Source: Litsea cubeba
Lineage: Eukaryota; Streptophyta; Magnoliopsida; Laurales; Lauraceae
Reading direction: 5' to 3'
Assembly (NCBI GenBank): GCA_012931725.1
Contig: CM022948.1
Coordinates: 12,421,300-12,485,299, forward strand
Length of the DNA: 64,000 nt
The notes under the pieces are model-generated. The model made no database searches and had not been told where the DNA came from. It worked only from the letters and a program-made list of their open reading frames with translations. A program made the position numbers and the translations under genes. Positions 24,070 to 35,875 of the stretch are shown here, one piece after another (positions within the stretch are counted from its first letter, which is position 1; each line of letters starts with the position of its first letter).

Positions 24070-27000
24070 TGTAAGATCCCGACCCCAGTTCTTTTGTTTA
24101 GTATTGATTTAATCGTGGTATGGCTTTTTAAGCGAGATTTGATTTAGTTTGACCTTGTTTTTTTGAGTGTGACTAGACTTTTCCATAACCTTGGAGATTT
24201 TGAGACCGTTGACTTTAGTTTGACCCGGTCCCTATGATTTGTATTTTTATGAGAAATTACTTTTCATTTCTAAAAATTCTGGATTTGGTGTATTTTGACT
24301 TATTTTATATGAAGTTTAACAACTTTCATGTTTTGATCATTTCGATTTGATACTCAGAAATCACGTTTTTCGAGGAAAATGGGCAAAAATGACATTTTCA
24401 CTAAATCTGTCCATGAATTTCGAAAATTTCAGAAATTGGGGAAAATATACTTTTTGGAAAGTAGATATTTCGCTGATCGTTTTTGTCTTCTTCGTCGTTT
24501 TCGTTCGGGGCCCGCAAATGTGAGTTTCAGCCTTGTGAAGATCGGGGCCCACAAACCCATCTTATAAGAAGGGGAACCCATCTCTTCTCCTTCATTTTCG
24601 TTTCCAGCAACTTGGGCTGAGGGAGAGGGCTCCTTCTTTCCCCTTTCCAGCCATCTCTCTCCTTTTTGCAAGCTTCCTTCTTGTGTGCTAAGGGAAGGTT
24701 TGATCTTACCTTCTTCTTCCTCATCTCTCAAGCATCCCAAAGATATCCTTTTCAAGATTTTTGAGCTAGAGCAAGGCTCTCATCTAAGCCCTTCTTCTTG
24801 TTTGGATCACCTAAAGGTTTGCAATGGCTTTCCAAACTTTAGATCTTGGTTCTCCTCTTCATTTTGAGTGTTTTCATCTTTTATGCAATGGGTTTTCATG
24901 GAGATTTGAAAATGGTTGGTTTCTAGGGCTTCTTCTTTAGCCATTTTGGGGGTTTTGTGATTTTGGAGCTTGGGACTTTAAGAGCACCATCTTGGAGTGA
25001 TTTACATCTTCTCTTGACCAAGGCAAGTGAATTTTACAATTAATATGATGTTTTCATGTTTCTTGTTTAGTTTCATGGCTTTTTCTCATTATGTTCTAAT
25101 CCTTTTGATTTATGGATTTGCTTTGAATGAATGGAGTAATGTTATATTGGTTTTCACTCATGTTGTTGTTCTACAAGGAGTTGGAAGTTTGGTTTTCACT
25201 TTGGTCACTTAGAAAAATTTGTCTTCCTTGTGTTAAGTTTGGTGTTCAAAGAAAGGGAGGAAAAAGGATTTGATTTAGAAGTGGTTGCTAGAGTAATTGG
25301 ACTGATTGTTAATGAGGATTTGTTGACTTGTGGAGGTCAAGAAATGGCTAAGTTATTGTGAAAACTTGTATGGAAGGAAGAGGGAAGAAAAGAAATCAGA
25401 AAATTGCACATGAGAGTGCAATTCTGCACTCATCCGGACCCAGCCAGAACTGGGTCCGCTCGAGCGACCCAGTGGGCCGCTCGAGCGACCCAGGTTCTGG
25501 AAGGGGTCCGCTCGAGCGGACCCAGCCCAGTTCTGGGCCCTTTTCAGGGCCTGGTTTGGGGGGATTTTGAGGGACTTTTTGGGCCTGATTCAAGAGGGTT
25601 TTGGGGCCATTTTAAAACCTGATTTTTGGGTCATCTTTGGGCCTGATATTTGACTGATTTAAAACTTGTTGGTGGGCCTGTTTCATGGTTAGTTTGGGTT
25701 TGTTTTAAAACTTGATTCTTGGACCCTTAAAGGTTCAGTTTTGGGGGTTGTTTTAAAGTATGTTTGTGGGCCATTCAAGTTTGGTTTTGGGGCTATTTTA
25801 AAACCTGTTGGTGGGCCTGTTTCATGGTCAGTTTTGGGTTGCTTCATAACTCATTTTTGTGGGCCATTAAAGGTTTAGTTTTGGGCTATGTTAAAAATCT
25901 GTTTTGTGGGCCTGGTTCAGGTTAGTCTTGGGCTGTTTTTAAAGTTTGTTTAGTGGTCCATTCAAGCTTAGTTTTTGGAATGTTTTAAGAATTGTTTAGG
26001 CCTTGTTTAAAGGGGCTATTTTGGGTTAAATGAGTAGGCTATTTTGGACTTGGTTTAAGGCCAGCTATGGGCCTGTTTTTAAGAGTTTTGACATTACTTT
26101 TGATACTTGGAAATTGGTGAAATGGGAATGATGTGAGAATGTACATATGTGAAATTATCCGGGAACCTTTCGTGTCTCAATGCGCACTTTATCATTTAAA
26201 CATTATGGATTTTCATTGGCATCAAACACACTCTTTACTAATCAATGTTTAAAGGTTAAATGTGCATTGAGATGGTTCCTTGGTAAGTCATTAAGTCATT
26301 CTCCACTGTCCATTCCATTTCAAGTCAGAAAAATGTATTTGTATTTGTATTTGTATTTGTATTTGTTTTCTTTGGTGAACTAATTTAAATAGCATCGATG
26401 ATTTGTTATAAAATCATGTGGTTTTCCACGTTCGAAAGGATTGACCGTATGATTTTATATAAATCACCTTGATGCGTATTTGAACGGTTTACCATAGATA
26501 TTCGTATGCTTTCTCCGATTCGATTTGAAAAGAGATTGGAGTATGTTTGTCACATTCGGGACTTCTTCGATGAGATTATTGTTTTGATAAGACTAGTATT
26601 TGAAAATAAAAACCTCGAGGCAAGACGGGGCCAGAGCTATGTGGTGCGAGCCCATGAGCCAAAGAGGCTATGATTTCGAAAATAAAACCCCGAGGCAAGA
26701 CGGGGCCAGAGCTATGTGGTGTGAGCCCCTGAGCCAAAGGGATTAGTATTGTGTTAGATTTGTATCGGTTTGAGTTTTGAAAACTAAAGGCACCACTAGG
26801 CTTAGGTCACCTTGTCGGGCTGATCACCCGGCTTGGGATCTTTAATTTGTCCGCCAGCTGCAGCTTGGATTCCGTCTGTACCGACCATGGCAACGGTTTT
26901 ATCTGCCGGTCCCATTTGTATGGCTACGGTTCTGATTTCTGATCTGCCGGTCCCATTTGTATGGCTACGGTTCTGATCCTATTTCTAGTACCACGTTCAG

Positions 27001-27969
27001 TGGCTACGCTCTGTCTGCTCTTATTACTTCGGTAATAGGAGGATTTAGCTATTTGTGGTCGCCAAGGTTTATCTGCATATTACTTTATTTTATTATTCTT
27101 GTTGGTTATGCTTTTTATGCTTTGATTTGTTTAATGTTTACGATACCGATCTTTATCGTATTGTCTCTACTGTTCAGTTTTAAATGTATTTCCAATTATT
27201 AAATGTTTCGCTTAGGTGGTTATCTTTTCGAGATATTTATGCTTTAGAGACTGTTCGTTTATTTGTCTCGATATTTATGTTCGGACTTTCGATCGTTTTA
27301 GCATGTTTTATTGTCATTATTGTTTAGACCATTTATCCGGTTTTACGATGATTTCATCAGGTTTTATATATGTTCTTTTGTTTCATATTACTTGATTATT
27401 TGCTTGCCAGACCGTCGTGTCTGACCCTTTTTGTTTGGTGTCAGTTTCTTCTCTTTCTGGTTTTAGGTGTTTGATCAGAGGAGGCGGTGGGACTGCCGGT
27501 CTGACGTGAGGGGCTGCCCATTGATATCATCTAGATGTCAAGTTTGGCACCAGAGTTCGTATTGAAATGTTGGGGTAGTATTTCTGTTTAGTTGGATATT
27601 TTTGTATGGCTTTATCAGCCTTTTTCTTTTGGGTTTGTAATTAAGACATTTGTTAATTGTAATCTGAATATGCGGGAAATAATAGATTTGTTACTACCAG
27701 CTCAGTGTGTTGTGATTTATGGCTTGTGCCAGTCTTATTATGAGATGGCTTTATGGAATTGGTTGCGTGCGACACGGAACCCGATGGCCACGGATTCCGG
27801 GTCGTAACACCATGTTTAGCTTCCGCGAAAAATATACTCTGATGGTGTTGGAATGTGATTATCCTCATTCACGCGGATCTTGGGAACTATAACAAAAAGT
27901 TTCAAATTTATCCCAAAATTTCGCACCCCGAGGTCGGATCACTGCAGGGCCCGGTTTCGGGGCGTGACA
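24070..27969 (+). repeat. Inner element 3' LTR
   Basis: It is 3900 bp and near-identical to 18179-22097. The main difference is loss of one GCTCGAGC module of about 20 bases near 25515, which fits slippage between repeats. It ends TGACA just before the CAAAA duplication. Confidence 0.93.
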
Positions 27970-28863
27970 CAAAACCCCCAAAATAGCTCATGAATAAACC
28001 CTAGAAAACAAATCCATTTTTAAATCTCCATGAAAACCCATTGCATAAAAAAGGAAAATACTCCAAATGGGTTGAAAAACAAGGATCTCAAGAAAGAAAT
28101 GATATTTCAAACCTAGAAAAGCCCAAACGAAGAAGAGAAGCTTGGATGAGAGGTCTCTCCTAGCTCAAAATCCTTGAAAAAGGCACCTTTGGGAAGCTTG
28201 AAGAGGGAGGAAGAAGAAGGTGAGATCAAATCTCCCTTTAGCATCCAAGAAGAGGGGTTTCTAAGAGGAGAGAGAAAGGGCTGGGAGAAAACCCTAGACT
28301 CCCCTTTGTTGCAGGAAAAGAAGAAGAATGGGGAAAGAGAAGAGCCCCATTGGCTTTATAGAGAATAATGGGCTGGGCCCCCATGGGCCCCAATCTTACG
28401 AAGGTCAAAACTAGCATTTGTGGGTCCCGAACGAAAACGACGAAGAAGACAAAAACGATCAGCGAAATTTTTACTTTCCAAAAAGTATATTTTCCCCAAA
28501 TTCTGAAATTTTCGAAATTTATGGACAGATTTAGTGAAAATGTCATTTTTGCCCATTTTTCTCGAAAAACGTGATTTTTGAGCATCAAATCAAAATGGTC
28601 AAAACATGAAAGTTGTTCAACTCAATAAAATGAGTCAAAAGGAGCAAAATTTGTAATTTTTCCAAAACAAGAATAATTTCTCACAAAAATATATTTTACA
28701 AAGACCGGGTCAAACTAAAGTCAACGGTCTTCAAAATCTCAAAGGCTATGGAAAGATCTAGTCAAACTCAAAAACAAGGTCAAACTAAATCAAATCTCAC
28801 TTAACAAGTTAAACCACGATTAAAACAATACTAAACAAAGGGATTGGGGGTCGGGGTCTTATA
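27970..28863 (-). repeat. Outer element, 5' LTR, second segment
   Basis: It resumes the LTR interrupted at 18178, starting with the CAAAA duplication and matching 11740-12635. It contains the minus-strand TATA box at 28354-28360. It ends GGGTCTTATA and abuts the copia duplication ATTAC. Confidence 0.93.
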
Positions 28864-29845
28864 ATTACTCTAGATATGGATATGTGTACTTAATGCGACG
28901 CAAGTCTGAGGCGTTTGATAAATTCAAGCAATTCAAGGCTGAGGCGGAGTTACAACTAGGGAAACATATCAAAGCCCTTCGATCTGATCGAGGTGGCGAG
29001 TACCTCCTGGGTGAGTTCAAAGAGTACCTCACACAACATGGGATTGTGTCTCAGTTGTTTGCACCAGGTACACCCGAGCAAAATGGTGTAGCGGAGAGAA
29101 GAAACCGTACCCTTCTTGATATGGTAAGGTCCATGATGAGTCATGCAACCCTACCGATATTTTTTTGGGGATATGCCCTAGAAGCAGCAGCATACATTTT
29201 AAATCTGGTTCCTTATAAATCAATGCCTAGGACACCGCAAGAAATGTGGACAGGTCGAAAACCCAGTTTAAGACATATCCACATTTGGGGTTATCCAGCC
29301 TATGTACTGAATGATAAAGCTACCAAGCTGAAACCCAGATCGGAAATGTGCTACTTCATTGGGTATCCTAAGGGAACGAGAGGTGGCATCTTTTATCATC
29401 CAAAGGAGCAAAAAGTGCTTATCAGCACTCATGCTAGGTACTTGTAGGATGATTGTATGATGTACCAAGAGCTTAGTTGTAAAGAAACCCTTGAGGAGAT
29501 TCTTCCGGGATCTCCTATAACATCTGTACCAGATCCTGAGACAGTAAATGAACAGGATATTCCTTTTAACACTCCGGAGCCTCGTTGTAGTGGGAGAATT
29601 TCTAGACAACCAGAAAGATATCTAGGAATGTCTTTTAAGACAGACTCTGAAGATCTGGTTGCGGATCCTGCTAGTTACGATGAAGCAGTGACGGATATAG
29701 ATGCTGACATGTGGCAGCAAGCGATGAAATCTGAATTGGATTCTTTGTATTCCAATCAAGTCTGGGAACTTGTGAATGCACCTGAAGGGATTAAACCCAT
29801 AGGGTGCAAGTGGATCTATAAGAGGAAGAGAGGAGTGGATGGAAG
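28864..29845 (+). pseudogene. Copia integrase (rest) and start of reverse transcriptase
   Basis: Integrase resumes after the nested element. The second catalytic aspartate is in RSDRGGEY (codon at 28986). The catalytic glutamate is in NGVAERRNRTLL (codon at 29094). They are 35 residues apart, which is the D,D35E pattern. A C-terminal GKRP-like block (WGYPAYVLN) follows. A TAG stop at 29445-29447 interrupts the linker. The copia-type reverse transcriptase begins near 29706 with WQQAMKSELDSL. A one-base loss near 29843 then shifts the frame. Confidence 0.92.
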
Positions 29846-31204
29846 GTGGAAACCTTCAAAGCAAGACTCGTGGCGAAAGGATATACTCAGAAAGAGGGTA
29901 TCGATTATGAGGAAACCTTTTCACCAGTGGCTATGCTTAAGTCCATAAGGATTCTCTTGGCCATCGCATGTCATTATGACTACGAGATATGGCAGATGGA
30001 TGTTAAGACAGCTTTTCTTAATGGAAGTCTTGACGAATGCATCTATATGATGCAACCAGAGGGTTTCATTGCTAGTGGCTAAGATAATATGGTTTGTAAA
30101 CTTAAGAAGTCCATTGATGGACTTAAGCAAGCATCTAGAACATGGAACATCAAGTTTAATCAGGCAGTCAAATCTTTTGGCTTTGATCAAAACATTGATG
30201 AACCATGTGTGTATAAGAAAGGAAGTGGAAAAGCAGTTGTATTTTTTGTTCTGTATGTAGATGACATATTGCTCATTAGAAATGATGTAGGTATATTGTC
30301 ATCCACAAAGGTTTGGTTATCCTCTCAATTTCAGATGAAGGATTTGGGTGAGGCCAGCTATATCTTAGGGATCAAGCTTTTGCGAGATCGCAAGAATAAG
30401 ATGTTAGCCTTGTCCCAATCTTCATATATTGAGAAGATATTGGTCAAGTTTAACATGCATGACTCCAAGAAGGGCTTGCTACCTTCTAGACATGGAGTAC
30501 CACTGTCTCGAGATCAATGTCCAAAGACACCTGAAGAGATAGAGAACATGAGGAGAGTTCCATATGCGTCTGCTGTTGGAAGCCTCATGTATGCAATGTT
30601 ATGTACTAGACCCGATATTTGCTTTGCCGTTGGCATGGTTAGCAGTTATCAGTCAAACCCTGGACCCATGCATTGGACAGCTGTTAAGCATATATTCAAG
30701 TATCTACGGAGAATGAAAGATTATATGTTAACCTATCGAGCAGATGATCTAATGCCTTTGGCGTATACGGATTCTGATTTCCAATCTGATAGAGATGCCA
30801 GAAAGTCTACTTCAGGAAACGTCTTTACTCTGTCAGGAGGGGCTATATCATAGAGGAGTGTCAAGCAATCATGTACTGCTGATTCTACCATGGAAGCAGA
30901 GTATGTGGCGGCATCGAAAGCTGCAAAGGAAGCGGTATGGCTCAGAAAATTCCTATTGGAATTGGGAGTTGTTCCTGCAGTGCAAAAATCGATGGTCATG
31001 TACTGCGATAACACTGGTGCCGTAGCACAGTGCAAAGAACCCAGGAATCACAAGAAAGGCAAGCACATTCAGAGAAAGTACCACTTGATCCGGGAATTCA
31101 TCCAGGAAGGAGAAATAGCGTTGGAGCAGATTGCCTCAGCAAATAAGTTAGCTGACCCATTTACTAAGAATCTTACTGAGAAAGTGTTTACTTCTCATGT
31201 TTAG
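29846..31204 (+). pseudogene. Copia reverse transcriptase and RNase H
   Basis: The frame continues the reverse transcriptase (FKARLVAKGYTQ, DVKTAFLNG). The catalytic YVDD is at 30254-30265. RNase H motifs follow: a DSDF block near 30770, MEAEYVA near 30890, CDNTGA near 31006 and the KHIQRKYH block. In-frame stops are TAA at 30080-30082 and TAG at 30851-30853. The second sits where the family has tryptophan, so it fits a G-to-A change. The frame ends at 31202-31204 just before the polypurine tract. Enzyme motifs are intact around the stops, which suggests recent decay. Confidence 0.93.
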
Positions 31205-31238
31205 TCTATGGGAGTTAGGTTAGGAAATAGTGATCTTT

Positions 31239-31254
31239 AGTGCAAGTGGGAGTT
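31239..31254 (+). other. Copia polypurine tract
   Basis: AGTGCAAGTGGGAGTT lies directly before the 3' LTR start TGTTGGGATT. The purine core is AAGTGGGAG. Confidence 0.85.
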
Positions 31255-33292
31255 TGTTGGGATTGGTGAATGCCCTAAAGCCCACTAGCTGCACTCTCAT
31301 CTTTTGTCACTGGATATTTACTGGTTATTTAAAGGAATGACTCTTTTCTCTTTAAACATGTATATATGTATGGTTATGTAAGGCCCATTGTTTCTAGTAA
31401 ATGAATTAGGTGTGTAGTGGCTACACACAGATAGGTATGATTCATGGACACTGGAAACAATAAATTTGTTCATAACTGAGAGATGTAGTTGGGCACTTCA
31501 TCTTAGTGTAAGTTATAGTGAGATACTCTCCTGTATTCAGGGTGACTTACCTAAGTCACGGGAGGTCTTTCCCAGATTTATCTCATTAGTGCATATGTCA
31601 AGCATTGAACAGGACCATTGTAGGTGTGATCTCTAAAATAGTACTATCACTAAGAGAGATCGAGTCACCTCATGCTACTGAGTGACCAGTGCTCTTAATC
31701 TTAAGTATTTGTGGATGAACGGACGAAGTCGGGTTCTTGTGCTTTAATTCACTATGGGTGAGATCCTTCATATGGGTCAACAGCTCTGTGTTTTGGGTGC
31801 TCGGGCTTGATCAGTTGGGATGTGCAGATGTAATAAAGGATCTATGCCATCTAATGACGGAGTGATCGTCCCGTTAGAATTATCCGATTAATCATCAAAA
31901 TCTAAGATCTTAGTATATGGATATTCCATATGGATATTGAACTTGTGGGTCGCTCCCTGGACCAAGAGAATGATATCCGGATGATGATTAAGTTAAAGAT
32001 ATGAAGTTCTAAGGTTTAGATGTAATCGAGAAGGTTGATAGTACATCGGATAACCTGACTTGATTATGGATGTTACATAGAGGGGCATTTAGGTCATTTT
32101 ACTTAGTAGGTCGAAGACAACTGTCATTTTCTGACGAGCTTATTTTATAATTATTATTTGTCCCTGGAGTTCAACCATAACTCTATAGTGGAATGAGTTA
32201 AGGTTAAAATGGTCTTAATGTTGCTATGGGTTTAGCATGGACATTTTTTGTCATTTTGGGAGCCAAGGGCAAATATGTCTTTTGGTCCCTTCTCTAGTCA
32301 CTTTCCTATATTGGCATGGTTTCCTAATTTGTTTAGATGATATGAGGTTGAATTATTTTGGAAAAGTTATTGACTTGTGGGCCATGGTGCGATTGTCCAT
32401 TCAATGGGCCAGCCATAAAGCGGGTCCCTTGTGTAAGGTTTCCATTTTTACATAGGAATCTTTACTTGGAAAATTGGTTTACACTTTGGATAAGAAATCC
32501 TACTATTATAGTATCCTAATTATTTTGTAAACAAATCATTGGAACAAGTTGCACACCCATATTGGATGGTTGTTAATGTTAAAGAAAGTCTTCTTTGTTT
32601 TCCTTTTGAAAAAAATAGAGCACTAAGAAGAAGATATGATTTTTTTTTCAAACTCTCCCTCATGGTTGTACAAGATATGATTAGAATAAGAGAGCACTAA
32701 GAAGGAGATAAAATTTCTTTTTCAAATCTCCCTCATGGCTGTATATGATATTTTTAAAATGGAATCCTAAAGCTTTCAATATAAGGACGAAGCCCCCTTT
32801 GGACGTCCAACACATCCCCTATGCTAGAAAATCCCACACGTCCAGCCTTCTTCTCTTCTTCATTGAAGAGAGCTTCAGGTCTGAGATTTTTCCATAGATT
32901 AATAGTTCTCAAAACCCATCTAGAAATCTAGATTAAGATCCCACCATCTTAGCCAATCAGATTTGGAAGTGAAATAGAGAAGAAGATCAAAAGCTATTTT
33001 ACTGCAGAAAATTCCAGCAAGGTGTTTGCTGATTGCAGGTCTGAGTTCAGCCCATTGGATCTTTTATTTTAGAGATTTGAAGTCTACATATCATCAAGGT
33101 AATAGTCTTCTTGTATCTCCTTTAATTATGCACTTGTTGATCATGATTCGGTGGAGTTATAATGCGATTTATATGGCTGATTTGTGCTATGTATATGCTG
33201 AAATTAGATTTGTTTTAAAATCTGTCTTGTTCTAAATCAGCCATGGGCGTCTTCTGATAGTGTTTTCCATATCTGAATCGCGGTTTCTTTCA
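31255..33292 (+). repeat. Copia 3' LTR
   Basis: It has the same length (2038 bp) as the 5' LTR and ends CTTTCA. The following GTTTC is the one-mismatch target duplication, after which LINE sequence resumes. A TATAAG is at 32780-32785. Confidence 0.95.
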
Positions 33293-33789
33293 GTTTCAAC
33301 GGCAGATCCACAAGTGCTTGTGAATTTATCCAGTCTGAGAAGGGCTTCATATCTCCTGTCATACTGCTTCCACCTGATCTTTCACTAGGAAACCTAACTA
33401 TTTTAGTCGCCTCCAATACACCAACACCATCCCATCTTCCTCTTATTTCTTCCAACTCTTTCCACCTGAAGTTATCATCCAATTGCTTTTATGGATAAAT
33501 CCTCGACTACCATTGTGATAGAGAACACATCCCTCTAGCTCTTCTAAACCTTAACTGACCTGAAATCCCACAATATCATATCCCCCCCTGCTGATCCCGT
33601 TGGCTCGACAGCCACCCACCCGATAAATTTGGTGCCCCAAATTTCTTTCACAGTTTTCTCATTTACCTCTCTTAACTTGGTTTCCTGAATCAAAGTAATC
33701 TGCACCTTTTGCCTTTTTATCATCTCCTTGACCACCATCTTACAAAGAGCTCCCCCCAAACCCCTTACATTCCATGCGACAACCTTCAT
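33293..33789 (-). pseudogene. L1-like LINE ORF2 start, endonuclease domain
   Basis: Translation from ATG at 33789 on the minus strand begins MKVVAWNVRGLGG, the classic start of plant L1 ORF2. The catalytic glutamate block IQETKL and the GGDMILWD block follow. A frameshift or short loss lies near 33545-33482. The domain then continues through RFPSER and FSDWI to LVDLPLK, where the copia element interrupts it. The rest of the endonuclease is at 3117-2674. The enzyme would nick target DNA for target-primed reverse transcription. This copy is interrupted and dead. Confidence 0.9.
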
Positions 33790-34118
33790 TTCAAGTCTGA
33801 TGAGTCCCCCTAAGTTCTCCTGCTGCTCTTCCCTTAATTTAATTTCTCCATTTGTTGGTGCTTGCTTATCTCATAATTAATAGAACAACTCAAGTTATTC
33901 AGTTTCCTCTCCCCTTTCCTTTTTATTTTTTCCTTCCTTAGTTCTTCTCAGTTTTGCTCCTCTTCTTTGTGCGAACTCTGTCATCATTTCCCATCCCCCT
34001 CTACATTCATCCACTAAGACACCAGTTGCCCGTCCGCATTAGATTATTTTCTTAGTCAACCACTTTGTGTCCTGATCTGCCCCCTGCTCCTGATCTGCCG
34101 CTACTTTTGGATTATTTC
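33790..34118 (-). other. LINE ORF1 end and ORF1-ORF2 spacer
   Basis: Reading across the Tat insertion, the ORF1 frame entering from 57173-57169 continues from 34113 and stops at TAG, 34101-34103. About 310 bases of spacer separate this from the ORF2 ATG at 33789. No other coding sequence is visible. ATTTC at 34114-34118 is the target duplication of the Tat element. Confidence 0.75.
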
Positions 34119-35140
34119 TGTTGACACCAAAAATGTCACTTTGCCTCTTCAAGATCCAAAGAGCTACATGAAGTCGCAACCTGCCATAAATAGGCAATGT
34201 TGCTTCCAAAAAATCAAATCTTGTCAGAATCAGACAAAAACTGCAAGATTCTTCAAGACAGCCAAAAGAGGAGTACACAAGAAGTTTCGGGCCATTTCAA
34301 AATCATTTGGCCTAACTTCGCTTCTCCGACAGCCGAAAAGGAGCTCTCGAAGACAAAAGCATCGGAGACACCAAATCTTCGATCAGGGCCGATGGATGGT
34401 TTCAAAATACTTCCAAAAGGGTCCACGCCAAGTTCCGAGTCAAACCGACAACGTTTGACCCTACATCAACCCTCGAACAGCTAAATCAAGCCTCTCGGCG
34501 GCGAGAACCACCGAGGCCATTACTCATCAGATAGAGCACATGGACGGCTTCAAAATGCTTATAAAGGGCTACACGTCAAATTTCAGGTCATTTCGACAAC
34601 ATTTGCCCATAGTTTGACGCTCGGAAGCCAAATCAGGCCTCTCGGCGGCAAAGCTCTCCGGGACCGTGGTTTCCAAGACAGAGCCTATGGATCATCTTAA
34701 AATGACTCCAATAGGTTCCCTGTCAAATTTCAGGTCAATCGGACATCGGTTGACCGCACATCAAACCGCGACATCTCCATCGCGACAAAAAGTAAGTCTA
34801 CTGGTGATAAGACCCCAAATGGCTTCAAAACTCAAACAAAAGCCTATGGTTGGTCTTATTTATTTCTCAGGAGGCTTCACACCAAATTTCAGGTCATTCC
34901 GACATCATTTGACCCATTTTCAGTTTTTGACGGAAAATCGGCAGCTCTGCGCGACAAAGTCTTCGGCTTTCTCAGGAAATTGGAAGCTTTGCAAAATAAA
35001 ATGCAAGGATTCTCATCAGGTTTCCTACAAAGAAATTAGGCCAATAAATAGTCAAAATGTCAAGGAAAAGTACAGAAGAAAAAAGAATCGAAAAACAGCA
35101 AAAACGGACACAAAACGGGACACAAAAGGGGGAAAAACCC

Positions 35141-35170
35141 CCCAGGGTCGCAGGCCCCTGCGACCCTGGG
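35141..35170. repeat. GC-rich perfect hairpin in Tat 5' LTR
   Basis: It has the same 14-base arms and 2-base loop as at 228-257. A degenerate further repeat of CCAGGGTCGCCGG follows at once (35171-35183). Confidence 0.9.
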
Positions 35171-35867
35171 CCAGGGTCGCCGGCGACCTTGGAACCCGGG
35201 GTCGCCGGGAAAGCCCTGGAAACCCCGGTTTTCGCCATTTTTTCGCGATTCGAAGAGCCCAGCCTCTGGTACTTTCCAAAATTCATGCTTTTGAGACACC
35301 AAGTCCTCTGACATCCGTCCAAAACACGGGTCAATCATCAAGAGTATCGAAAACAATATTGATCGCCACCCGGTCAACCAAAAAAAGTGTGCTTTCTACC
35401 CGACCGATCGAGAAATCGACAGGACAGATGGCACCGACCCGCTGTTGGCAACAAACACCTGAAATTACATGATCATCTGATGTCGATCTACATGAAGATC
35501 CATCGATGATCATCGACAGAAGAATCCCAAAAGACGTGGCACGGCCCGCGACTCTTCAGCTGCTCGGCGACCACTTAATGCGATTAATTGACTAGCTTTA
35601 TTACAGTCATTAATCCGTTTCTTTGGACGGCCCAATCAGAAGCAAGCATTCGGGAGTTACAAGTCAAGAGATTCATGGCATTTAACCCATGAAACTCCTC
35701 CCATCATGGCGATTAAAGGCGATTAAATGCCCTCAATCTCCTCCGGCCAATCAGAAGCCAAGAAAAAGGAGTTACAAAATAAACAATTCAATTTTGTAAC
35801 TCCTCCCTTTATGTAGCTTTATGACAATCAAGGCTCATAAACCCTCCTAAATGGCTACCTAAAAGCC

Positions 35868-35875
35868 TATAAATA
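35868..35875 (+). promoter_or_regulatory. TATA box of Tat 5' LTR
   Basis: TATAAATA is preceded by GCC and followed by GGAGAG. It is the likely core promoter for the gag-pol transcript. Confidence 0.7.

Larger units (their letters stand above)
18179..27969 (+). mobile_element. Non-autonomous long-LTR retrotransposon (inner copy)
   Basis: A 9791-bp element lies in plus orientation inside an LTR of its own relative, with a perfect CAAAA duplication (18174-18178 and 27970-27974). LTRs of 3919 and 3900 bp run from TGTAAGATCCCGACC to GGGGCGTGACA. The internal region is only 1972 bp. It shares termini, primer site, polypurine tract, palindrome cluster and tandem arrays with the outer element, but differs in sequence enough to be a separate subfamily. 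The two LTRs are almost identical by eye, so it is the youngest insertion in this branch. No protein domain is visible. Confidence 0.95.
8492..28863 (-). mobile_element. Non-autonomous long-LTR retrotransposon (outer copy)
   Basis: It is inserted in the copia integrase gene with a perfect ATTAC duplication (8487-8491 and 28864-28868). On the minus strand each LTR begins TGTAAGACCCCGACC and ends GGTTTCGGGGCGTGACA. LTRs of about 4.1 kb (8492-12635, and 14914-18178 plus 27975-28863) flank only about 2.3 kb of internal DNA. A tRNA-Met primer site and a polypurine tract prove the orientation. The very terminal base pair at 28862 reads TATA where the other LTR has TACA, a single change. No gag or pol domain is visible, so it belongs to the large-LTR non-autonomous class. 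The donor of its enzymes is unknown; a Ty3/gypsy chromovirus is a guess from the terminal sequences. A relative later inserted at 18179-27969. Confidence 0.92.
3118..33292 (+). mobile_element. Ty1/copia LTR retrotransposon, split by a nested insertion
   Basis: Two 2038-bp LTRs (3118-5155 and 31255-33292) begin TGTTGGGATTGG and end CTTTCA. They flank an initiator-tRNA-Met primer site, gag, protease, integrase, reverse transcriptase and RNase H in copia order (integrase before reverse transcriptase), and a purine-rich tract. Flanking 5-mers are CTTTC (3113-3117) and GTTTC (33293-33297), a target duplication with one mismatch. The host LINE frame resumes across it. About 20.4 kb of this span (8492-28863) is a later nested element, leaving roughly 9.8 kb of copia. 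The two LTRs look very similar by eye, suggesting a fairly young insertion. I did not assign a copia lineage. Confidence 0.95.

Noticed and set aside
34666..35472. Plus-strand 268-residue open frame in the Tat 5' LTR
   Set aside because: It runs through U3 sequence that is partly deleted in the 3' LTR. It has no domain, and the equivalent frame is shorter there.
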